DNA from: Nitrospira sp.
Lineage (GTDB): Bacteria; Nitrospirota; Nitrospiria; Nitrospirales; Nitrospiraceae
Reading direction: 5' to 3'
Assembly: GCA_030123625.1 (NCBI GenBank)
Contig: CP126121.1
Coordinates: 1,652,179 to 1,716,178 of the forward strand
DNA: 64,000 nt
The position numbers and the translations under genes were made by a program. The notes under the pieces are model-generated. The model was not told where the DNA came from, did no database searches, and was given only the letters and a program-made list of their open reading frames with translations. Each line of letters begins with the position of its first letter. Position 1 is the first letter of the stretch. Below, piece after piece: positions 57,155-64,000 of this stretch.

Positions 57155-57298
57155 CCTGCGAGTCCGCAGGAATATTCCCGCTTCCTACGCTTGACGGGAA
57201 GCAGTACGCGAACATAGTTGTGACGTTGCACCACGCTCTCAGATTCAGATCCATCTCCTGGTCTGCTAGGATGCTCCTTCCACCCTCGGAGAATCGCC

Positions 57299-57375
57299 GT
57301 GGGATTGTTCGCTGTGTGCATTGCAGCATTGCTGGCGTCGGGCCTCACGCTGTTTTTGGATTCGGGCTTGGTAAA
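57299..57375 (+). pseudogene. Truncated copy of the TauE/SafE permease N-terminus
   Basis: GTG start with CGGAGA upstream. It reads MGLFAVCIAALLASGLTLFLDSGLV, matching MKLLIVCIAAFLASTLTLFSGFGLG at the start of the intact permease gene at 57964, then similarity stops. Spacing of start and ribosome binding site is also alike. It is a dead fragment from an old tandem duplication. Confidence 0.6.
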
Positions 57376-57555
57376 CCAGAATTGGGGTCGGATCTTGCTT
57401 TATGAATCACGGCATGATCGCTCAAATCTCACCGCGCAGCCATGCCATATCGAATGTGCCGAGGTGCCATGTGAAACCCAGTGGTCTGTAGGTTTTGATC
57501 CGGAGACACGAATAGAGAGGCAAAGCCCACACGGTTCAAGAATATCGACGCCCTG

Positions 57556-57753
57556 GTGAAAGCCGGTGGCGAGGTCACAATCGGGAGGATCGGGCCGGTA
57601 CGCTGCGCTGCAACCGCCGCCGATGAAAACCAATCGCTCGCGATGCTTGTACGCCAACCTGAGGAGTCCTTGGAGGAACTACTTGACCGCCTCGACAGGG
57701 CAATTGTCAACGCATGGGACGAGGAGGAGTATATCGACGAGATCAATGGATAG
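57556..57753 (+). CDS. Small hypothetical protein, start uncertain
   Basis: 65 residues from GTG 57556, acidic: DENQSLAMLVRQPEESLEELLDRLDRAI, ending EYIDEING. The same frame continues upstream to ~57523 (AKPTRFKNIDALVKAGGE) with sensible sequence but no ATG, and GAG stands where a start is expected. It may therefore have lost its start codon. It lies between the two permease copies. No family recognised. Confidence 0.5.
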   Translation: MKAGGEVTIGRIGPVRCAATAADENQSLAMLVRQPEESLEELLDRLDRAIVNAWDEEEYIDEING

Positions 57754-57963
57754 CCGCTCTGAAGCGGTTCGAGTTTGTAGTGTCAGGCTGACCTTCGACA
57801 AGGATAGAGCTTCGGCATCTCCTTCTCCTCTAGGCATCGCCTTCCCAATAGCCCACTTCCCGACAGATAATCGAGACGGCGTCTGCGGCTACCGCGACTA
57901 TCGCAAAAGATAGCGACACGGGAATCTATTAGCTGCTGAAGCGCGTTGGTTCTAGGAGATATC

Positions 57964-58737
57964 GTGAAACTCCTCATCGTGTGCATCGCCGCATTTCTTG
58001 CTTCGACACTCACATTGTTCTCCGGATTCGGGCTTGGCACGCTGCTGATGCCGGTAGTCACCCTCTTCTTTCCGCTGGAACTAGCGATCGCGATGACGGC
58101 CATGGTCCATCTGGCGAACAATCTTTTCAAGATCGGGTTGCTTGGACGAAAGGCGGATCGCTCTGTGTTGCTGAAGTTTGGGTTGCCTGCGATTGCGGCG
58201 GCCTTTGCAGGCGCTGCGTTGCTGACGTATCTGGGTGAAGCGGAACCCATTTATGAATATGAGGCATTTGGGAGCGATCAACAGGTATCGATCCTCAAAT
58301 TAGTCATCGGCACACTCATTGTGTTGTTCGTCGTCTTGGAACTCTCCCCGACATTCGCGAAGACCGCTCTCGATCGCAAATGGCTTCCGCTTGGCGGTGT
58401 CATCAGTGGATTTTTTGGGGGGCTGTCGGGACATCAAGGCGCCTTTCGCAGCATGTTCCTGATCAAGGCGGGTCTGGAGAAAGAGACGTTTGTCGCAACA
58501 GGGGTTGTGCTTGCCGTTATGGTGGATATCGCCCGAATGGTTATCTACGGTGCAGATATGTCGACGCACGACAGGGCCATTGACTGGCCGTTGGTCATCG
58601 GCGCCTGTATCTCTGCCTTTACCGGCGCCTACGTCGGCACGGAAGCGCTCAAGAAGGTCACGCTCCGGTCGGCCCAGCTGGTGGTTTCGGCTTTATTGAT
58701 TGTGGTTGGAGTTGGACTTATCACGGGTATGTTGTAA
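57964..58737 (+). CDS. TauE/SafE-family permease
   Basis: 257 residues from GTG 57964, with TAGGAGA five bases upstream. Eight-helix permease of the TauE/SafE (DUF81) family, generally for sulfite, sulfoacetate or related anions. Visible: GFGLGTLLMPVVTLFFPLELAIAMTAMVHLANN, PLGGVISGFFGGLSGHQGAFRSMFL and SGHQG. Substrate unknown. Confidence 0.85.
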   Translation: MKLLIVCIAAFLASTLTLFSGFGLGTLLMPVVTLFFPLELAIAMTAMVHLANNLFKIGLLGRKADRSVLLKFGLPAIAAAFAGAALLTYLGEAEPIYEYEAFGSDQQVSILKLVIGTLIVLFVVLELSPTFAKTALDRKWLPLGGVISGFFGGLSGHQGAFRSMFLIKAGLEKETFVATGVVLAVMVDIARMVIYGADMSTHDRAIDWPLVIGACISAFTGAYVGTEALKKVTLRSAQLVVSALLIVVGVGLITGML

Positions 58738-58842
58738 CTCGTAATTGATCGTAGTCGGGCGCATATTGAGACTTGTCACTGGTCTGTTCCTTTCCGCTGT
58801 GCTAGAGTCGCGCTACTGGCGTATCCCTAAGGAGGCATTGCG

Positions 58843-59298
58843 ATGAAAAATCATTGTGCGGTCGGTCTTCTGATTGTCCTAACGCTCATGGCAGGAACGG
58901 CTCAGGCCGAGGGTTTCTTTGATAAGATGCTTGACCGCACGGTAGACAGTGCTGAACGCAAGGCCCGCGATCGGGTGAACCAGCGCATCGACCAATCCAT
59001 CGACAAGGCGATCAACAAAACGGAAGAGACCGTGCAGTGCGTCGCGACCGACCAGGAGTGTCTGAAGCGAGCCAAGGACGCAGGCAAGCAGGTCTCGATT
59101 GTCAATCAACCCACCCTGTCTGATTCAGCGAAGTGCGTCGTGACGGATACGGCTTGCCTCAAACAGGCCAAGGCGCAAGGGAAGAAGGTTGAGATCGTCG
59201 AAGAAGCTGAACTCGACACGCTACATTGCTCGGTGGCCGATGCCGAATGCCTCAAGCGCGCAAAGGCCATGGGAAAGAAAGTCGAAATCACCGATTGA
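58843..59298 (+). CDS. Periplasmic protein with three Cys-pair repeats
   Basis: 151 residues; AAGGAGG upstream. Signal peptide ending AQA. After a charged helical segment come three ~26-40-residue repeats: QCVATDQECLKRAKDAGKQVSIV, KCVVTDTACLKQAKAQGKKVEIV and HCSVADAECLKRAKAMGKKVEIT. Each has two Cys eight positions apart and a Lys-rich tail. Six Cys suggest disulfides or metal or cofactor binding. No family recognised. Confidence 0.75.
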   Translation: MKNHCAVGLLIVLTLMAGTAQAEGFFDKMLDRTVDSAERKARDRVNQRIDQSIDKAINKTEETVQCVATDQECLKRAKDAGKQVSIVNQPTLSDSAKCVVTDTACLKQAKAQGKKVEIVEEAELDTLHCSVADAECLKRAKAMGKKVEITD

Positions 59299-59401
59299 CG
59301 GGTCGATAATCCTCGTCCTCACTCCCTTTCCTCTTGCTTACACTGAGCCAGTTGACAGCATAGACAAAGCGCGAGTACGGTTTGCCATCAACGGAAAAGA
59401 G

Positions 59402-59606
59402 ATGGGGCGGAACAGGAAGCTGCGAATTCGGATTGAGAGTTTGCGGCAGCGGATCACTGATCATCAGATCAAAATCGCCCCTCGAGCGTCAACGTACAAC
59501 TCCCGACGTAAGCCTCATTCGGCATTGAAAGGCCGAGATCAAGGCGTGGGAGCAGACGGTCGGGCAACTAATGCGGCGGTTGAGGAAAGGAACACTTCAT
59601 GATTAA
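59402..59606 (+). pseudogene. Frameshifted small hypothetical gene
   Basis: ATG 59402 has GGAAAAGAG upstream. MGRNRKLRIRIESLRQRITDHQIKIA is followed, in the next frame, by KAEIKAWEQTVGQLMRRLRKGTLHD ending at 59606, which reads like its natural C-terminus. The frame break is around 59500-59535. The following gene starts inside its last codons. Confidence 0.5.
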
Positions 59607-59871
59607 GAAGCGAGGGCGGACAAAACTTCCTGAGTCTGGAACGCTGCTTGCTCCTTCCAGCACGCTGCTGGACAATCACTTCTCTGAACTGCTTGAGGCA
59701 ATCGAAGAAATTCGCGGGTTGACCACATTATTGAAAGCTCTTCCCTCATCCAGCGATAAACGAGACGAATATGAGGGACGGCTGTACGCAGCCCTGACCC
59801 ATCTCGATCACCACGTCAAACCGGCCATCAAGGAATGGGATCGGGTGGTGGATCGGATGGCCGACGACTAA
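59599..59871 (+). CDS. Hypothetical protein, helical
   Basis: 90 residues. Helical, with LLDNHFSELLEAIEEIRGLTTLLKAL and LYAALTHLDHHVKPAIKEWDRV; a His-rich patch (LDHHV) recalls hemerythrin-like helices, but the ligand set is incomplete. Overlaps the end of the frameshifted gene by eight bases. Confidence 0.6.
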   Translation: MIKKRGRTKLPESGTLLAPSSTLLDNHFSELLEAIEEIRGLTTLLKALPSSSDKRDEYEGRLYAALTHLDHHVKPAIKEWDRVVDRMADD

Positions 59872-59880
59872 TCCTCTTCC

Positions 59881-61005
59881 CTACATCTTGAGCCGTTCGG
59901 CATAGCCGGTCAGCTCGACGTAACCTTGGCCTTTCACAGGCTGGCCCTGTTTGGTCCCTGTCACAGCCACCGCCCCTTCCCAATAGGAAACCTTGGTACT
60001 GCGCGAGGTCCGCAGTTCCTGATCTGCCAACAATGGGGTGAGATCCAAGACGAGGTCCAATGACGGGATGGTCAGCCGCCATTTGCTGGGATACGTCGCC
60101 TTGCTTTCGGCGCTGGTCCAGGTTTCGCTCGATCCGATCTGAAAATCGGTCACCTCCAGGTGTCGAGCGCCTCCATCCGCCGACACGGCAGTCCCGCTCG
60201 ATGCAAGATCGGACGAGCCGTCTTTCCGGCGCATCCGGTACAGCATGAGTTCGGTGTCGTCCTCCAACTGGATACTGAACCAGTCCCATCCGGCTTGATC
60301 CGACCCGAGTTCAGCCGATCCGAATTCATGGTCCATCCAACTGGTTCCCATCACATCGAATGACTCACCATTGATCGTGAGCTTTCCGCTCGTCGCAAGT
60401 CTCGTGAACGAATAGTAGTGGGAGGCTTGTCCTATATCTTTTCCCTTTCGGCTGATGCCGGCCGCGCCGTGCGTGACGAGAGGCTTGGCCGGCTGAAGTG
60501 TAAGGGCAAGGGAATGGGTCTCGTCGTGAGCGACCAAGGTGTGAGAGCCAATCTGGTCGATCGATGCCTCCGCCCGCCAATCATCGATCCAGACACGGAG
60601 TCGCGACTCGTCCGCCCCGGCCTTCCCTAACCCCTCGCGGCTGAGCTTTTCTGAGAAATGAAATCGTTTCCCGGTGATGTCGGTCACAGCGAAATGGGCC
60701 AGATACAGATCCCTCACCGACCATTTTGACGGGAGTGTCTTAATTTCGTCAGGCGGAACCCCACGGCGAAAGAACGTCAATTCAAACCCGAAAGACCGAC
60801 CGTTCGTTGCATGCAGATGGCCGGTATAATACCACCACTCGGTTCGATAGGTCGGATGAGATCCATGGTCTCGGGGGAAATGGTACCGATACCCAGCCGC
60901 TGCCGGTTGAAACGGTGCTTGGGAGGGGTTCGCGCCAAGCGTCATTGAGAGATCAGCGCTCAGCAAGACAGTGACTAAGATCCCGATTCGTACGCTATCT
61001 ATCAC
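59881..61005 (-). CDS. CrtC/AttH-like lipocalin-fold protein
   Basis: 374 residues. Signal peptide (IGILVTVLLSADLSMTLGA). FPRDHGSHPTYRTEWWYYTGHL, FGFELTFFRR, LYLAHFAVTDI, MGTSWMDHEFGS and WDWFSIQLEDDTELMLYRMR are hallmarks of the AttH/carotenoid 1,2-hydratase-like double lipocalin family. In carotenoid producers CrtC hydrates lycopene; AttH is unknown. The product is likely periplasmic. No other carotenoid gene is seen in the window. Confidence 0.85.
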   Translation of the reverse strand: MIDSVRIGILVTVLLSADLSMTLGANPSQAPFQPAAAGYRYHFPRDHGSHPTYRTEWWYYTGHLHATNGRSFGFELTFFRRGVPPDEIKTLPSKWSVRDLYLAHFAVTDITGKRFHFSEKLSREGLGKAGADESRLRVWIDDWRAEASIDQIGSHTLVAHDETHSLALTLQPAKPLVTHGAAGISRKGKDIGQASHYYSFTRLATSGKLTINGESFDVMGTSWMDHEFGSAELGSDQAGWDWFSIQLEDDTELMLYRMRRKDGSSDLASSGTAVSADGGARHLEVTDFQIGSSETWTSAESKATYPSKWRLTIPSLDLVLDLTPLLADQELRTSRSTKVSYWEGAVAVTGTKQGQPVKGQGYVELTGYAERLKM

Positions 61006-61194
61006 ACTTGACCTCGTATCAGCGGTAAATCCTCAGAGGATCACGTAAGTAGGACACTCCTCTCGAGTTGTTTATAACACGCGCCGTGCCAACGAACCAA
61101 TCGACACTCTCAGAGCGATGTTTCGCATTTACCCACGACTCGGTGCGCAGCGCACGCCGTTGACAATTTTCACAAGTCTCAGCTATCGTGAGCC

Positions 61195-61884
61195 ATGCAG
61201 ACTGATCGCGAGTGGGGGCCGTCCGACCGGAGTCCGTCCAAGCATGCCGCACCTTTTCCAATTCCCGATCGCCTTCCGGTGTTCCCATTACCCAACGTCG
61301 TCTTTTTTCCCAAGACGTACCTGCCGCTCCATATTTTTGAACCACGCTATCGCCGGATGGTCGCCGATGCGACCATGGGCGGTCAATGTATTGCCATGGC
61401 GCTCCTTAAGGAAGGATGGGAGCCGGACTACTATGGGAATCCGGCGATCTATCCCGCGCTCTGTATCGGGCGGATCGTGAGTGTGCAACCCTTGTCGGAC
61501 GGTCGATCCAACATCTTGCTGCAAGGGCTCGAACGGTGCGAGATTTCCGAGGAGCACTTCGACAAGCCATATCGCGAAGCGACGATTCACGTCACGCCCA
61601 TGCGCTCCGACGAGGGTTTGGCGAAAGGCGTTCGACGCGCACTGGTCGACGTGCTCGGTCGATATCTCCACGCAAGGGAGGATAGCGCGGCGTGGCAAGG
61701 ATTCTTCCGCGAAGAAGTCAGCGACGAAGTCTTGGTCAATACCCTCTCAACCTACTTGGATTGCACACCCCTGGAAAAACAATTTTTGCTGGAAGCGGAC
61801 GGACTTCACCAGCGGGCTCGTCGATTGAACGATCTGGTTCAATTCATGCTGCTTGAACATCGCGGCACGAAGGGTTGGGAGTAA
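61195..61884 (+). CDS. LON peptidase substrate-binding-domain protein
   Basis: 229 residues. LON N-terminal domain without ATPase or protease: LPVFPLPNVVFFPKTYLPLHIFEPRYRRMVADA, CIGRIVSVQPLSDGRSNILLQGLERCEI. Such stand-alone proteins bind substrates of unknown kind. A TTGACA (61160-61165) and CTATCG lie 17 bases apart just upstream, so the transcript may start at or near the ATG. It overlaps the ABC gene by one base. Confidence 0.85.
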   Translation: MQTDREWGPSDRSPSKHAAPFPIPDRLPVFPLPNVVFFPKTYLPLHIFEPRYRRMVADATMGGQCIAMALLKEGWEPDYYGNPAIYPALCIGRIVSVQPLSDGRSNILLQGLERCEISEEHFDKPYREATIHVTPMRSDEGLAKGVRRALVDVLGRYLHAREDSAAWQGFFREEVSDEVLVNTLSTYLDCTPLEKQFLLEADGLHQRARRLNDLVQFMLLEHRGTKGWE

Positions 61885-62855
61885 TGGATCGAACCATCGC
61901 AATCAATGTCAGCCGTTTGTGCAAAACGTACGGCAACCATAAAGCCGTCGATGACCTTTCGTTTCAGATCTATGCAGGAGAAATCTTTGGCCTGCTGGGA
62001 CCGAACGGCGCAGGGAAAAGCACCACACTGCGCACGCTCATCACGTTGCTCCACCCGACATCGGGCACGGCGACCGTCATGGGTTACGACACGGTGCGCG
62101 AGGCGGACCAGGTCCGAACCGTCATCGGGTACGTGCCGCAAGAACGGGCGATCGACCGGTTCCTCACGGGGCGGGAGCACCTTCAATTGCTGGGCGCACT
62201 CTATCATTTGACGAAGGAGGAAGCGGCCAAACGGATCGGCGAGCTGCTTAAACTGGTTGACTTGGAGGCCCATGCGGACCGGCCTGCCAAGACCTATTCA
62301 GGAGGCATGAAGCGCAAGCTCGACATTGCCTGCGGACTGCTGCCGGACCCCAAAATCTTGTTTCTCGACGAGCCGACGCTCGGCCTTGATGTACAAAGCC
62401 GTCTCCGAATTTGGGAATACATCCGAATGCTCAAGGCCCGTGGGATGACGGTCGTGATGACGACGAACTATCTGGATGAGGCCGATCAACTCTGCGATCG
62501 ACTCGCCATTATCGACGGCGGCAAGATCAAGACGCAGGGCGCTCCGGCTGAACTCAAGATCGCTCTTGGCGGAGATATCGTATCCTTGACTCTGAAAGAG
62601 ACCGATCGAATTCCTTCCTTGGAATCCGATCTGAAGGGCAAGCCTGCGATCAAAGCCGTGCGTGGGACTGCAAAAGGCTTGGATATCAGAGTGGAATCCC
62701 CGGAAAAGGCCTTACCCACCATTCTCCAATCGGCCAATCGATTAGGTTGCGGTATCGAGTTTATTCAATACAACCGCCCGCGTTTGGACGACGTGTTTAT
62801 CGCGCATACGGGGCGGGCCATCACCGAAACAATCACTGAAGGCGAGTCGGAATAG
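61884..62855 (+). CDS. ABC transporter ATP-binding protein (DrrA-like)
   Basis: 323 residues. Walker A GPNGAGKST, signature YSGGMKRKLDIA, Walker B ILFLDEPTLGLD, and a DrrA-type C-terminal extension (PRLDDVFIAHTGRAI). It powers the permease encoded 14 bases downstream. The exported substrate is unknown; related systems export drugs or lipids. Confidence 0.92.
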   Translation: MDRTIAINVSRLCKTYGNHKAVDDLSFQIYAGEIFGLLGPNGAGKSTTLRTLITLLHPTSGTATVMGYDTVREADQVRTVIGYVPQERAIDRFLTGREHLQLLGALYHLTKEEAAKRIGELLKLVDLEAHADRPAKTYSGGMKRKLDIACGLLPDPKILFLDEPTLGLDVQSRLRIWEYIRMLKARGMTVVMTTNYLDEADQLCDRLAIIDGGKIKTQGAPAELKIALGGDIVSLTLKETDRIPSLESDLKGKPAIKAVRGTAKGLDIRVESPEKALPTILQSANRLGCGIEFIQYNRPRLDDVFIAHTGRAITETITEGESE

Positions 62856-62869
62856 GGCAAAGGAATCAC

Positions 62870-63649
62870 GTGGCGCGTTATTGGCAAGAAATCAGCGCAT
62901 TGACGATGCGGTGGGTTCGGCGGTTGAGCCGGGAAAGATTCAGCATGCTGTTCACGTTGGTGCAACCGATGCTGTTCTGGCTCATCTTCTTCGGCAACCT
63001 GTTTCAACGTGCCGCGGATACACAGGTCATGCAGGCTCCCAACTACATCAGCTTCCTCGCGGCCGGTGTCGTCGTCATGACGGTCCTGAACAACGGCCTC
63101 GCCGGGGGCGTCGACCTGCTCTTCGATAAGGAAAACGGGTTCCTCGAACGGTTGATGTCCACGCCGATTCATCGGACCTCGGTCATTCTGAGCCGCTTTA
63201 TCTTCGTCATGGCGATTACGTCGATGCAGGTCCTGGTGATTCTTGGTGTGTCGTATCTCTTCGGTGTTCATCCCGCGACGGGGATCCTCGGCGTGGCGAC
63301 AATCTTGCTGATCGGGATGATGTTCGGAGTCGGCCTGACGTCCATCTCCATGGCAATGGCCTTCTCCGTGAAAAGCCACGGGGATTTCTTCTCCGTATTG
63401 GGATTTCTTTCGCTGCCGATGATTTTCCTCAGCTCCGCGTTGGTTCCGTTGACGGCGATGCCGGGTTGGATGAGTTTTCTTGCGCAATTCAACCCAATGA
63501 CCTGGGCCATCGATGCGGTGCGGCCTCTCATTTTGTCAGGCTGGACCGAAGCCTTGCCGCACGTAGGAATGGTGGTCTTGGTCATGCTCGTGTTCGATGC
63601 CCTCTGTCTGTACGGCGGGGCCAAGGCATTCCGCCGTGCCATGGGGTAA
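62870..63649 (+). CDS. ABC-2 type transporter permease
   Basis: 259 residues from GTG 62870. Six membrane helices; LVQPMLFWLIFFGNLF, ENGFLERLMSTPIHRTSVILSRF, FLSLPMIFLSSALVPLTAMPGW and FNPMTWAIDAVRPL are typical of the DrrB/NodJ-like permeases. Partner of the ATPase above. Confidence 0.92.
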   Translation: MARYWQEISALTMRWVRRLSRERFSMLFTLVQPMLFWLIFFGNLFQRAADTQVMQAPNYISFLAAGVVVMTVLNNGLAGGVDLLFDKENGFLERLMSTPIHRTSVILSRFIFVMAITSMQVLVILGVSYLFGVHPATGILGVATILLIGMMFGVGLTSISMAMAFSVKSHGDFFSVLGFLSLPMIFLSSALVPLTAMPGWMSFLAQFNPMTWAIDAVRPLILSGWTEALPHVGMVVLVMLVFDALCLYGGAKAFRRAMG

Positions 63650-63751
63650 CCTCACATGAACCGTGGATCGCTTGACTGACGCCGAAATCCGTCAGATCAT
63701 TATCTTCATGCCGCCACACGTCAGCCTGTGAACGACGGAGAGTCGTAGGAT

Positions 63752-64000
63752 ATGATCCCCGAAAATCAAATTCGCGCGCTTATTCGCCTCCTTTCCGATG
63801 AGGACGACCGAATCGTCCGCACCATCAGCGGGAGACTCATCGATATCGGCCCATCGGCTGTTCCGCTTCTCCAAGAAGCGGAAATCGAGCAGCCGGAGAT
63901 GGCCGATCGCATCGCTTCCGTGCTCGAGGAAATCCGAGGAAGCAAGCTGGAGGATGAACTGGCCGGCCTGGCGGCCCTCTCGGACGATGCCATGAGCCTG
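63752..64000 (+). CDS. SirB1-like/transglutaminase-like protein, 3' cut by window
   Basis: 83 residues visible; TAGGA before the ATG. MIPENQIRALIRLLSDEDDRIV, IGPSAVPLLQEAE and ERGS-type repeats match the N-terminus of SirB1/transglutaminase-like family proteins. The frame is open to the window end. Confidence 0.65.
   Translation, partial: MIPENQIRALIRLLSDEDDRIVRTISGRLIDIGPSAVPLLQEAEIEQPEMADRIASVLEEIRGSKLEDELAGLAALSDDAMSL

Noticed and set aside
61019-61345. 108-residue minus-strand frame over the LON-domain gene start
   Set aside because: Conflicts with a well-supported gene and has no recognisable features.
1-64000. tRNA genes, rRNA genes or CRISPR arrays
   Set aside because: No TTCGAATC-type T-arm with matching acceptor, no rRNA-like sequence and no regularly spaced direct repeats were seen.

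Overview
The window is bacterial chromosome from a complete-ammonia-oxidising (comammox) type Nitrospira, or a very close relative. The strongest evidence is a set of ammonia monooxygenase genes (one amoA, two amoC, about 3.6-8.9 kb) in a genome with a Nitrospira-like housekeeping set. That set includes an LL-diaminopimelate aminotransferase route to lysine, an arg-lys-dap supercluster and many lipoproteins and OmpA-type envelope proteins. The species, and clade A versus B, cannot be settled from this window alone.

Layout. 0-3.5 kb: 3' end of a Na+/H+ antiporter (nhaA), an IS3 transposase scrap, a TupA-type ATP-grasp protein and a DUF1989 protein. 3.5-8.9 kb (minus strand): the amo locus, in transcription order amoC, amoA, ftsH-type protease, a two-helix membrane protein with a periplasmic domain, and a second amoC, closed by a strong hairpin. 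No amoB is present. 9.1-12 kb (minus): NarL/DegU-type response regulator, its histidine kinase, and ttcA. 12-18.6 kb (plus): small phosphatase, zinc metallopeptidase plus ATP-grasp ligase pair, SGNH hydrolase, Kup potassium transporter. 18.6-26 kb: an accessory-looking stretch with a VapBC toxin-antitoxin pair, a large secreted lipoprotein metallopeptidase, a broken coiled-coil gene, a small membrane protein and an OmpA-like coiled-coil protein. Two of these genes share an unusual tandem palindrome in their upstream DNA. 26-27.5 kb (minus): phosphoglycerate mutase and a DUF2628 protein.

27.6-35.7 kb (plus) is a compact biosynthetic run, argD-argF-argG-argH-lptM-like-lysA-dapA-dapB, covering arginine and the lysine/peptidoglycan precursor route. 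The matching aminotransferase dapL lies at 47.9 kb beside folK and panC. 36-46.3 kb has small zinc-binding and lipoprotein genes, a TalC-type transaldolase, a family-5 uracil-DNA glycosylase, a lytic transglycosylase, glycerate 2-kinase with a rifampin-phosphotransferase/PEP-synthase-like protein, rmuC, a MazG-like protein and a PilZ protein. 49-64 kb mixes hypothetical proteins, a methyltransferase, a lipoprotein beta-propeller, a second toxin-antitoxin pair (TumE-like toxin with HTH antitoxin) behind a clear operator, a DnaJ-domain membrane protein, a TauE/SafE permease with a broken partial copy upstream, a cysteine-repeat periplasmic protein, a CrtC/AttH-like protein, a LON-domain protein with an ABC exporter, and the start of a SirB1-like gene.

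The most notable feature is the amoB-less amo locus. It combines complete AmoC metal-site residues, a dedicated-looking FtsH protease and an uncharacterised periplasmic protein whose predicted mature N-terminus is histidine. No tRNA, rRNA or CRISPR array was seen.
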